NCBI GenBank assembly: GCA_041485445.1
Contig: JBGPJN010000003.1
Coordinates: 1 to 35,193 of the forward strand
Length of the DNA stretch: 35,193 bases
Direction of reading: 5' to 3'
Source: SHYG01 sp041485445
GTDB lineage: Bacteria > Chloroflexota > Dehalococcoidia > Lucifugimonadales > UBA3495
Shown here in pieces: positions 7,792 through 14,826 of this stretch. The notes under the pieces are model-generated. The model saw only the letters and a list, made by a program, of their open reading frames with translations. It was not told the DNA's origin and ran no database searches. A program made the position numbers and the translations under genes. How positions within the stretch are numbered: position 1 is the stretch's first letter; each line of letters begins with the position of its first letter.

Positions 7792-8700
7792 TTACAGACG
7801 CCGCAGCCGGGGGTCCAGCAGGTCCCGCAGGCCGTCGCCCAGCAGGTTGAAGCCCAGCACGATCAGCACCATGGCCGCCCCCGGCGCCAGCAGCAGCCGG
7901 GGCGCCGTCTGCAGGAAGGGCCGGGCGTCGTTAAGCATGGCGCCCCACTCCGGCGTGGGGGGCTGAGCGCCCAGACCTAAGAAGCTGAGGCCGGAGATGC
8001 CCAGCACAATCCAGCCCAGGTCCAGGGTGACCAGCACCACCACCGGCCCCAGGATGTTGGGCCAGATGTGGGTTACCATAATCCGCAGGGGGCTGGCCCC
8101 CATGGCCCGGGCGGCCTCCACGTACTCCCGCTGCCGGGCCGCCAGCACCATGCCCCGGACCAGGCGGGCGTAGCCGGCCCACCAAACGGCTGCCAGGGCC
8201 ACCAGCAGGTTCAGCAGGCCGGGGCCCAGGGTCCCCGCGATGGCCACCGCCAGCACCAGGCCGGGAAAGGCCAGCAGCAGGTCCACCAGGCCCATGAGCA
8301 CGCTGTCCACCCAGCCGCCGAAGTAGCCGGATATTGTGCCCAAGGTGAAGGCGATGCCCATGACCACCGCCAGCACCACCAGGGCCGCGCCCAGGGTGGT
8401 GCGAGCGCCGTAAAGCAGGCGGCTCAACTCGTCCCGGCCCAGGTGGTCGGTGCCCAGGAGGTGCTGCCCGCTGGGCCCCAGCAGGCGCTGCTCCAGGTTA
8501 ACGGCGGTGGGGTCATGCGTTGCCAGCCAGGGGGCCAGCGAGGCTCCCGCCACGGTGACTAACACAATGCCCAGGCCCAGCATGGAGGCGGGGTCCCGGA
8601 GCAGCAGGCTCGGGGCGCGCTGCCGGCGGGGGGGGATTCCCCCAACCCCCCTTTGCCAAAGGGGGGCCAAGGGAGATTTCTCCCTCCACCTGTGGCTCAT
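7792..8700 (-). CDS. ABC transporter permease, DppC/NikC type
   Basis: A 302-residue inner-membrane permease of the peptide/nickel family. The EAA loop reads EYVEAARAMGASPLRIMVTHIWPN, with several TM segments and the typical tail NLLGDGLRDLLDPRL. It pairs with the DppB-like permease upstream and the binding lipoprotein before that. The first ~25 codons are odd: residues ~8-24 (KSPLAPLWQRGVGGIPP) are encoded by a copy of an intergenic palindromic repeat. Either the repeat was captured in the 5' coding end or the true start lies further in. No ATPase gene follows. Confidence 0.92.
   Translation of the reverse strand: MSHRWREKSPLAPLWQRGVGGIPPRRQRAPSLLLRDPASMLGLGIVLVTVAGASLAPWLATHDPTAVNLEQRLLGPSGQHLLGTDHLGRDELSRLLYGARTTLGAALVVLAVVMGIAFTLGTISGYFGGWVDSVLMGLVDLLLAFPGLVLAVAIAGTLGPGLLNLLVALAAVWWAGYARLVRGMVLAARQREYVEAARAMGASPLRIMVTHIWPNILGPVVVLVTLDLGWIVLGISGLSFLGLGAQPPTPEWGAMLNDARPFLQTAPRLLLAPGAAMVLIVLGFNLLGDGLRDLLDPRLRRL
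8634..8690. repeat. Repeat 'ccccccttgccaagggg' family, overlapping a 5' coding end
   Basis: The core ccccctttgccaaaggggg is palindromic, followed by ccaagggagatttctccctc. Related copies lie at 20413-20580 and 21548-21588. Here it falls within the first codons of the DppC-like permease. Confidence 0.75.
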
Positions 8701-8751
8701 CCCCTTGATTCCAGTTCCCAGCAGCGGTCTCCTCGCAGCATTTTGGGTCCT

Positions 8752-9699
8752 TCAGCCCTTCTGGCGGCCGAAGTGGAGCCGGGGGTCCAGCCACCGGTAG
8801 CTCAGGTCCACCAGCAGGTTGACCAGCAGAAAGACCAGGGCCATGTAAAGCACGAACCCCTGGATGATGGGGTAGTCCCGCAGGAATATGGCGTCCACCG
8901 CCAGCTTGCCCGCCCCCGGCCAGCCGAAGATGGTCTCAATGATGACCGCCCCGCCCAGGAGGTGTCCCAGGCTGAGGCCGATGATGGTGACGGAGGGCAG
9001 CAGGGCGTTTTTGAGAGCGTGCCCAAGCACCACCGCCGTTTCCCCCAGGCCCTTGGCCCGCGCCGTGCGCACGTAGTCCTGGTCCAGCGCCTCCAGCATG
9101 CTGGCGCGGGTCAGCCGCATCACCTGGGCGGCGCTTCCCGTGGCCAGGGCCAATGCCGGCAGCACCAGGTGCTGAAGCCCGCCGTGGCCAATGGCGGGCA
9201 GCCAGTGCAGCTTCACGGCGAACAGCAGGATCAGCAACAGCGCCAGGACGTAGCCGGGGACTGCGGCGCCCAGCAGCCCAAGCAGGCGGCTGGCGCCATC
9301 CACCAGGGAGCCGCGCCACACCGCGGCCAAGACGCCCAGGGGCAGCCCCACTCCAACCGCCAAGGCCAGGCTAGCGCTGGTCAGCAGCAGGGTGGCCGGC
9401 AGGCGCTGCGCCAGCTCCAGGGCCACCGGACGGCCGGTGCGGTAGGAGTCTCCCAGGTCGCCCATCAGGGCTTGGACCAGCCACCGGCCGTAGCGCCACG
9501 TCAGGGGGTCGTCCAACCCCAACTCCCGGCGATACTCCAGCACCGCGGCCCTGGGCGGCTCGGTGCCCGGGTTCTGGAGGCGCAGCAGGATGTCCGCCGG
9601 GTCGCCGGGGGCCAGGTTCAGCAGGGTGAAGCTTATGATGGAGATTCCCAGCAGCATGACCGGCAGGGTGGCCAGCCGCCGCATCAGATAGGACTGCAT
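8752..9699 (-). CDS. ABC transporter permease, DppB/NikB type
   Basis: A 315-residue permease. It begins MQSYLMRRLATLPVMLLGIS, typical of DppB/NikB, with FTLLNLAPGDPAD, an EAA loop DYVRTARAKGLGETAVVLGHA, and the tail DLSYRWLDPRL. The ATG at 9699 follows the TGA of the binding-protein gene after one base, indicating tight coupling; a GAAG ribosome site lies in the preceding codons. It forms the membrane channel with the DppC-like subunit. Confidence 0.94.
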   Translation of the reverse strand: MQSYLMRRLATLPVMLLGISIISFTLLNLAPGDPADILLRLQNPGTEPPRAAVLEYRRELGLDDPLTWRYGRWLVQALMGDLGDSYRTGRPVALELAQRLPATLLLTSASLALAVGVGLPLGVLAAVWRGSLVDGASRLLGLLGAAVPGYVLALLLILLFAVKLHWLPAIGHGGLQHLVLPALALATGSAAQVMRLTRASMLEALDQDYVRTARAKGLGETAVVLGHALKNALLPSVTIIGLSLGHLLGGAVIIETIFGWPGAGKLAVDAIFLRDYPIIQGFVLYMALVFLLVNLLVDLSYRWLDPRLHFGRQKG

Positions 9700-9700
9700 G

Positions 9701-11290
9701 TCACTTCTTCCCCATCTTGTTGTCCACGAAATACCAGGAGAATGGGTGCGGGTTGTCAAAGCCGGTGACTCGTTTGGACACGCCAAAAAGGAAATTGGGG
9801 TAGAGCAGGGGCACCACTGCCACGTCGTCCACAATGGACTGGGAGGCGGAGCAGGCCAGGTCCTCCCTGGTCTGGCGCAGCTTGGCGACGCGAAGCTGGG
9901 CGGTTACTCCATCAACCAATGGGTTGGAATAGCCGCCGAAGTTGGCCGAGCCGCCGGTGTTGAAGTACTGGGACAGGTTCAAGTACGGGTCTCCGGAGAT
10001 GCCCATGGTGGTGAAGTACATGGCGCCATCCCAGTCCCCCTGCCGTAGTGCGGCGTCGATCTGCTCCACCAGGGCTACCTCCACCTTGATGCCGACGGTC
10101 TTCAAAGCAGCTTGAATCGCCTCAGCCATGGGCGGCAGCTCCGGACGTTGCCGGTAAGTCAGCAGCTTCATGGCCAAAGGCTGGCCTTCCTTCTCCACAA
10201 TGCCGTCCCCGTCGTTGTCACGGTAGCCAGCCTCCGCCAGAAGCACTCTGGCTCTGGATGGGTCGAAAGAAATGCCTCTAAGCTGCGGGCAGGCGAACAT
10301 GGCGGGTGGGAAGGGACCGGTGGCCGTGATGGCCTGGTTTTGGCTTATGGCCTTCACCAGCCCCTCGCGGTCAATCGCTGAGGCCACCGCCTGCCGCACT
10401 CGGGCGTCCTTCCAAGGCCCGCGCTGGTGGTTGAGGTACAGAAACTCCAAATATATCGGCGGGGCGGAGCGCACCGCCAGATTTCGGTCCGCCGCAACGG
10501 TCGCCGCGCTCTCCGGCGCAATGTTGACCGCGATGTCAATGTCGCCGCTTTGCAGCGCCAGCACCCGGCTGTTGTTATCCGGCAGATACAAAAATATCAC
10601 CCGGTCCAGTAGCGCCGGGGTGCCCCAGTAGTCTGGATGGCGCACCACTGCCAGCTCCTTGTCAAGCTGGAATCGCTCAACCATGAAGGGGCCGGTCAGC
10701 ACCGGCTTTTCTGTAAAGGCGTCCCCCAGGGCCTCCGCGGCGGCAGCGTTCACAATGCCGGCGCTGAGCTCGGTCAGCAGTGCCGGCAGGATGGGGCTTG
10801 GCTTGTTGGTGGTGATGATTACGGTGGAAGCATCCGTTACTTCAAGTTGGCTTATATCCAGCAAGTTCTTGGCCCTGGGGGACTTGGCGCCGGCGCGGTC
10901 CAGGGAAGCCTTGACTGCAGTGGCATCCATCAAATCGCCATTGTGAAACTTGACACCCTGACGCAGGGTGATCTCCCAGGTCTGCTCATCCAGTTGCCTG
11001 GCGTTGGTGGCCAGCCACGGCTCCGGCTTCAGGTCGGCGCCCAGCTTGAACAGGGTCTCGGCCACCCCAGTTTGGACCGGTTGGAAGCCGCCCCTGACAG
11101 GATCAGGCGGCTGGCTGATGAAGGGAAGGCCGACCCGAAGCGTGCCCCCCGGAATACTGGCGGGGTTGGAAGCTGGCGGCGCCGGCGTGGGTGCGGTGGT
11201 TGGGCCGCAGGCCGCTGCCAAGAACGCCGACAGCATTAACACGACCGAGAATAGAGCCGGGACCAATGAGCACCTCCAGGACCGGTTCAT
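9701..11290 (-). CDS. ABC substrate-binding lipoprotein, family 5 (DppA/NikA type), B12-riboswitch controlled
   Basis: A 529-residue protein with a lipoprotein signal peptide: basic start MNRSWRCS, a hydrophobic stretch, then LAAAC near residue 28 and a Pro/Ala/Thr-rich linker. The family 5 core follows, with ITLRQGVKFHNGD, TGPFMVERF, ARVRQAVASAIDRE and the EAGYRDNDGDG region. It captures ligand outside the membrane for the two downstream permeases. The start has GGAGG nine bases upstream of ATG 11290. A cobalamin riboswitch with its own terminator precedes the gene, so I infer a cobalt/nickel chelate or a corrinoid-related substrate rather than peptides. No ATPase gene lies in the operon, so one must be supplied elsewhere. 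Confidence 0.92.
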   Translation of the reverse strand: MNRSWRCSLVPALFSVVLMLSAFLAAACGPTTAPTPAPPASNPASIPGGTLRVGLPFISQPPDPVRGGFQPVQTGVAETLFKLGADLKPEPWLATNARQLDEQTWEITLRQGVKFHNGDLMDATAVKASLDRAGAKSPRAKNLLDISQLEVTDASTVIITTNKPSPILPALLTELSAGIVNAAAAEALGDAFTEKPVLTGPFMVERFQLDKELAVVRHPDYWGTPALLDRVIFLYLPDNNSRVLALQSGDIDIAVNIAPESAATVAADRNLAVRSAPPIYLEFLYLNHQRGPWKDARVRQAVASAIDREGLVKAISQNQAITATGPFPPAMFACPQLRGISFDPSRARVLLAEAGYRDNDGDGIVEKEGQPLAMKLLTYRQRPELPPMAEAIQAALKTVGIKVEVALVEQIDAALRQGDWDGAMYFTTMGISGDPYLNLSQYFNTGGSANFGGYSNPLVDGVTAQLRVAKLRQTREDLACSASQSIVDDVAVVPLLYPNFLFGVSKRVTGFDNPHPFSWYFVDNKMGKK

Positions 11291-11341
11291 GGGCAGGCAC
11301 CTCCAGGACGCAGATTGACCCTCGGACGTTCACCGGACAAA

Positions 11342-11373
11342 CAAAAAAACCCTGGACTCTACTCTGTCCAGGG
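11342..11373 (-). terminator. Intrinsic terminator of the cobalamin riboswitch
   Basis: The minus strand has CCCTGGAC, loop AGAGTAGA, GTCCAGGG, then seven T residues. The loop and stem segment CAGAGTAG (11366-11359) is perfectly complementary to CTACTCTG at 11455-11448 just after the aptamer, a plausible antiterminator. Ligand binding would then favour termination. Confidence 0.88.
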
Positions 11374-11461
11374 TTGAAGGACCCCCGCTACGGGCAGCCA
11401 AAGGAACCGCGCTTGTTGGGCTGCCAGGGAGCTACCTCTGTTGGGCGCAGAGTAGAACTCC

Positions 11462-11638
11462 GCCGACCCAGGCAGGTCTCCTGGCTTACGGATCAACGCC
11501 GGCCCACGCCTTCCCACCCCGATATCGTCGGGACAGTGGCATTCCAGTGGACCGGCTCCCCGCTTACAGTGGCGCGACCGCGGCAGATTGAACTGCCTTC
11601 CCTTTTGAACCTTGCGGTACCTGGGGGCACCAGTCTAA
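11462..11638 (-). ncRNA. Cobalamin (B12) riboswitch aptamer
   Basis: On the minus strand the conserved B12-box elements occur in order: GGTGCC near the 5' end, GGGAAGGCAGTTCAATCTGC, CGCCACTGTAAGCGGGGAGC, GCCACTG, GGTGGGAAGGC, and the closing AAGCCAGGAGACCTGCC. These match the AdoCbl riboswitch consensus and spacing. A sigma70-like promoter lies just upstream and an intrinsic terminator downstream, ahead of the binding-protein gene. Confidence 0.96.
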
Positions 11639-11668
11639 GTTGTTAAGCTCCCCGGAGGGTTGGGCAAG

Positions 11669-11697
11669 ATGATAATCGGGCGACGCCGGCCTGTCAA
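11669..11697 (-). promoter_or_regulatory. Promoter of the riboswitch-ABC importer transcript
   Basis: TTGACA (11697-11692), a 17-base spacer, and TATCAT (11674-11669), about 35 bases upstream of the aptamer. This is the best sigma70-type promoter seen in the window. Confidence 0.8.
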
Positions 11698-11704
11698 CCC
11701 CAGG

Positions 11705-11733
11705 TTGACCGGGCCTGCCCTCGGGTATACACT
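11705..11733 (+). promoter_or_regulatory. Probable thioredoxin promoter
   Basis: TTGACC at 11705-11710 is followed by TACACT at 11728-11733 (17-base spacer) or TATACA at 11726-11731 (15). It is back to back with the minus-strand promoter; the two -35 boxes lie in an inverted repeat GTCAACC-CCA-GGTTGAC at 11693-11709. Confidence 0.55.
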
Positions 11734-11814
11734 GGCAACAGGTGGCCCCCAAGCTGGTGCGAGGCCGCAGCCCGCGAGGGCACTTAATCGTGTTATTTCT
11801 GGAGGACCAGGGAT

Positions 11815-12147
11815 ATGGCGGAACCCATTGAAGTCAGCGAGAGCACTTGGGACCAGGAGGTCCTCAAGTCTAACCTGCCGGTATTGGTGGACTTCTGGGC
11901 GGAGTGGTGCGGCCCGTGCAAAATGATCGCTCCGGCGGTGCATGATCTGGCCACGGAGTACGCCGGGCGGCTGAACGTGGCCAAGTTGGACGTGGATAAC
12001 AGCCCCGGCATCGCCACCAAGTACGGGGTGCGCAGCATCCCGGCGCTGATCTTTTTCAAGGGTGGGAAGCCGGTGGACCAGATTGTGGGTGCGGTGCCCA
12101 AGGGGGCCCTCAAGCGGAAGATTGACGCGGTGCTGGCCAGCAAGTAG
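11815..12147 (+). CDS. trxA: Thioredoxin
   Basis: A 110-residue cytosolic thioredoxin with the redox site WCGPCK (Cys32, Cys35), PVLVDFWAEW before it, LDVDNSPGIATKYGV, and the cis-proline region RSIPALIFFKGG. Length and motifs are standard. GGAGG lies nine bases upstream of the ATG. It reduces protein disulphides using thioredoxin reductase, which is not in the window. Its stop lies 23 bases before the tRNA-Sec gene, so the two may share a transcript; thioredoxin can also serve selenium and selenoprotein redox chemistry (inference). Confidence 0.97.
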   Translation: MAEPIEVSESTWDQEVLKSNLPVLVDFWAEWCGPCKMIAPAVHDLATEYAGRLNVAKLDVDNSPGIATKYGVRSIPALIFFKGGKPVDQIVGAVPKGALKRKIDAVLASK

Positions 12148-12170
12148 CCACCCAGCGGCAATTTGAGGTT

Positions 12171-12267
12171 GGGAGTGGATGGGGCCCGGTGGCCCTTGCG
12201 GACTTCAAATCCGTTATGCCTCGTGATGAGCGGGGTAGGTGGGTTCGACTCCCTCCCACTCTCGCCA
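12171..12267 (+). tRNA. selC: tRNA-Sec, anticodon UCA
   Basis: Folds as selenocysteine tRNA. The 8-base-pair acceptor stem is GGGAGTGG with CCACTCTC, with one G-U pair. The long D stem is GGGGCC/GGCCCT. The anticodon loop is CTTCAAA with TCA at the anticodon positions, on stem GCGGA/TCCGT. A long variable arm and a T loop TTCGACT follow. Discriminator G12264 is followed by an encoded CCA. The 8+5 acceptor/T-arm geometry, extended D stem and UCA anticodon distinguish it from tRNA-Ser. It reads UGA as selenocysteine with SelB. Confidence 0.93.
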
Positions 12268-12401
12268 GCTCCCCGGCAGTAAGCACCGCCGGGTGGGTGA
12301 GCGGGTTGGCGCAGTGGCCGGGGCAGGGTTGCCCAGGGGCAGCTTCTTCCCTGTGGGTAGCCCGACCCGGCGCGTCAGTTTGGTTGGGTGCGGCGCCGGG
12401 G

Positions 12402-12530
12402 CTACAGGTGGGTCACACCCACCGCCACCAGGAAGGCCAGGATCCCCAGCGTCACCAGCACTTCCACCCTGGTAAAAAGCCGAGCGCCGCCGGGCATTCG
12501 GGCCGTTGTCCGTGCCAAGAATTGCGCCAT
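12402..12530 (-). CDS. Small single-TM hypothetical protein (42 aa)
   Basis: ATG at 12530, stop at 12402. The first 19 residues are polar/basic; the rest is one hydrophobic helix, VEVLVTLGILAFLVAVGVTHL, which ends the protein. The FTRVEVLVTLGIL segment loosely recalls type IV pilin N termini, but there is no periplasmic domain. A GAGAG run lies three bases and a GGAGG fourteen bases upstream. No family recognised. It could be a membrane mini-protein or chance; it lies in an otherwise empty gap after selC. Confidence 0.35.
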   Translation of the reverse strand: MAQFLARTTARMPGGARLFTRVEVLVTLGILAFLVAVGVTHL

Positions 12531-12845
12531 AAACTCTCTGCCGACCTCCACTTTCGATGCCCCTGACCGCCCCTCGTCCCTTCGTTCTTGCGTGTTCTAG
12601 ACATTGTCGCCGATGAACCTCACAGGGCCAAAACAAGGTTGTGCCGGCAAATCACACGGCACTTACGGCAGGGTCTCAACAGCCTCTCGGGCCGGTCGCA
12701 GGCACGTCACAGGGGCTGGTCCAAGCCCTAACCGGGGCTGACGGATGGCGCAGACCGTCCGGGAAGGGCGGTGGGGTGATGGTTACTAATGGAGCGGACT
12801 ATGGACCGGCGAGTCCCATGAAACCGGCAATGAAACCCGCGCTAG

Positions 12846-13067
12846 CTAATGGAAGGGGCAGACCAGCTTGAAGGCGCTGACGGCCAAGTTGTCGCCCGGT
12901 TGGCTCCCGGTTTGCCCGGCGGGCATGCCCCCATGGGCCGGGGACTGGAGAGAGGTCCCGGCGGCCTGACCTGAGGCAGCCCGGTACACCACCATGCCTG
13001 CCCCTGCCAAGGTAGAGACAGTCATCAGCACTACCATCGCCGCGCCAAAGGCCCGGACCTTCAACAA
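12846..13067 (-). CDS. Small secreted or membrane-anchored hypothetical protein (73 aa)
   Basis: TTG start at 13067 (or the next codon, TTG 13064) with GGGAGGG four to seven bases upstream. The N terminus MLKVRAFGAAMVVLMTVSTLAGAG is a signal peptide or TM helix. The rest is Gly/Ala/Pro-rich and ends NLAVSAFKLVCPFH. No known family recognised. The ribosome site and hydrophobic start favour a real gene, but there is no homology argument. It is divergent from selA. Confidence 0.45.
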   Translation of the reverse strand: MLKVRAFGAAMVVLMTVSTLAGAGMVVYRAASGQAAGTSLQSPAHGGMPAGQTGSQPGDNLAVSAFKLVCPFH

Positions 13068-13150
13068 TGGCCCTCCCGGATGCGCTGTTCAGTTGCCGCA
13101 GGAACAATTCTATTCTAGCCCGCGGGGCTCCAAATTGCCACCGGCGGCCC

Positions 13151-13320
13151 GCCTACAGCAGGGTCGTTTCGTTCTCGGCCGGCTCGTAGGGGCGCACCTG
13201 CATGTGCGCCCCCCTGGACAGACCTTCCACCCGAAGGGCAGACACCCTTCGACTCGGCTCAGGGCAAGCTCCGGTCTGCCCCTACATTCTGGGACAATGA
13301 AACGGCCCTGCCGCCTACAG
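13151..13320. repeat. MITE-like palindromic repeat upstream of selA
   Basis: The outer arms are inverted copies (cagcagggtcgtttcgtt; the opposite strand of aatgaaacggccctgccg). They enclose gtaggggcgcacctgcatg and a terminal ggtctgcccctac, with cccttcgactcggctcaggg inserted. It is the largest copy of the gtaggggc family here and occupies most of the selA upstream region. Confidence 0.7.
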
Positions 13321-13395
13321 CCTCCCGCGGCCCGTGATACAATAGAGCGCTGTTGCACACTGGGCGCTGCTCCATCCTTCTTCCGGCGCAGGAAA

Positions 13396-14826
13396 ATGAC
13401 GCAATTCCGCGACCTCCCCAGCGTGGAAAGGGTGCTGGCCGAGGAGATTCTGGCCCCGCCCGGTGCCGTCTACCAACGGGCGTGGCTGGTGGAGCTGGTT
13501 CGTCAGGAGCTGGACCAGGCCCGCCAGCGCCTGCGTCCTTCGGGTGAAGGACTGCGCCCGGGAGTGAAGGCGCCCAGCGCCGCTGAGGTGGCTAAAGCGG
13601 TGGCGGGCCAGCTGGCGACGCTGACCCGGGTGGCCCCCACGCGGGTGATCAACGCCACCGGGGTCATTATCCACACCAACCTGGGCCGGGCCCCCTTGAG
13701 CCAGGCCGCCACCCAGGCGGCGGTGCAGGCCGCCCAGGGGTACACCAATTTGGAAATGGACCTGGAGGGCGGGCGCCGCGGCTCCCGGCAGGCCCACTTG
13801 CAGCCCCTGCTGCGGCAGCTCACCGGCGCGGAGGCCTGCCTGGTGGTGAATAACAACGCCGCGGCGGTGCTGCTGGGGCTGTGCGCCCTGGCCGCCGGCA
13901 AAGAGGTCATCGTGTCCCGGGGCGAGGCCATTGAGATCGGCGGCGGGTTCCGCATTCCAGACGTGCTCAGTCAGAGCGGCGCCACCCTGGTGGACGTGGG
14001 CACCACCAACCGGACCTACGTCCGAGACTACGAGGGCGCCATCACCGACCACACCGGCGCCTTCCTGAAAGCCCACGCCAGCAACTTCCGCGTGGAGGGG
14101 TTCACCGCCGCGGTGGAGTCCCGGGACCTGGTGGAGCTGGGCCGCCAAAGGGGCATCCCGGTGCTGCACGATGTGGGCAGCGGGTGCCTTTTGCCCACGG
14201 AGCGGTACGGCCTGGCCCACGAGCCAACCCCCCAGGAGAGCATTGCCGCCGGCGTGGGGCTGGTGTTCTTCTCCGGCGACAAGCTGCTGGGCGGGCCCCA
14301 GGCGGGCATCGTGGTGGGTCAGCGGGACCTGGTGCAGAGGCTGGAACGGCACCCGTTGGCCCGGGCGGTGCGCATCGATAAGCTGAGCCTGGCCAGCCTG
14401 ACCGCCACCCTGCTGCACTACCTCCGCGGCGAGGCCGAGCAGGAGGTCCCCATCTGGCGGATGATCGCCACCCCCGCCGACCGGGTCCGCCGCCGGGCAC
14501 GGAGCTGGAGCCGCCGGCTGGGGGCCAACACCTCGGTGGAGCAATGCCAGTCGGCCATCGGCGGCGGGAGCCTGCCTGGGGAGACGCTGCCCTCGTGGGC
14601 GCTGGTCATCCCCACACCAACCCCGCGGGGCGCTGGGCCGGAGGACATCCTGGCCCAGTTGCGCCGGTGCAATCCGCCGGTGGTGGGCCGCATCGAGGCC
14701 AACCGGGTGCTGCTGGACCCCAGGACGGTGCTACCTGAGGAGGACGACCTGCTGCTGAGGGCGGTGGGCACGGTGTTGGGGTGTCGCCAAGGGCGTCCTG
14801 GCGACGAAGTGGAGCGCCCGGAGTGA
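13396..14826 (+). CDS. selA: L-seryl-tRNA(Sec) selenium transferase
   Basis: A 476-residue PLP enzyme that converts Ser-tRNA(Sec) to Sec-tRNA(Sec) with selenophosphate. The N-terminal tRNA-binding domain begins MTQFRDLPSVERVLAEEILA. RVINATGVIIHTNLGRAPLS is a family hallmark. The PLP lysine is Lys296 in FFSGDKLLGGPQAG. Length matches bacterial SelA. The reading frame extends further upstream, but those codons lie in a palindromic repeat; ATG 13396, with GCAGGAAA just upstream, gives the canonical N terminus. The stop overlaps the GTG of the following hydrolase. It acts with selC about 1.1 kb upstream; selB and selD are not in the window. Confidence 0.97.
   Translation: MTQFRDLPSVERVLAEEILAPPGAVYQRAWLVELVRQELDQARQRLRPSGEGLRPGVKAPSAAEVAKAVAGQLATLTRVAPTRVINATGVIIHTNLGRAPLSQAATQAAVQAAQGYTNLEMDLEGGRRGSRQAHLQPLLRQLTGAEACLVVNNNAAAVLLGLCALAAGKEVIVSRGEAIEIGGGFRIPDVLSQSGATLVDVGTTNRTYVRDYEGAITDHTGAFLKAHASNFRVEGFTAAVESRDLVELGRQRGIPVLHDVGSGCLLPTERYGLAHEPTPQESIAAGVGLVFFSGDKLLGGPQAGIVVGQRDLVQRLERHPLARAVRIDKLSLASLTATLLHYLRGEAEQEVPIWRMIATPADRVRRRARSWSRRLGANTSVEQCQSAIGGGSLPGETLPSWALVIPTPTPRGAGPEDILAQLRRCNPPVVGRIEANRVLLDPRTVLPEEDDLLLRAVGTVLGCRQGRPGDEVERPE

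Noticed and set aside
12171..12267. Ordinary tRNA-Ser or UGA suppressor tRNA
   Set aside because: The 8-bp acceptor stem, 6-bp D stem and UCA anticodon fit tRNA-Sec; tRNA-Ser would have a 7-bp acceptor stem.
12402..12530. Type IV pilin or prepilin
   Set aside because: The hydrophobic segment is reminiscent, but there is no clear Gly cleavage site plus Glu5 pattern and no C-terminal pilin domain.
12594..12840. Additional genes between the 42-residue and 73-residue ORFs
   Set aside because: Short frames with no ribosome site, no hydrophobic pattern and no familiar motif.
13315..14544. 409-codon minus-strand frame over selA
   Set aside because: Antisense to a fully conserved SelA; no ribosome site or motif.
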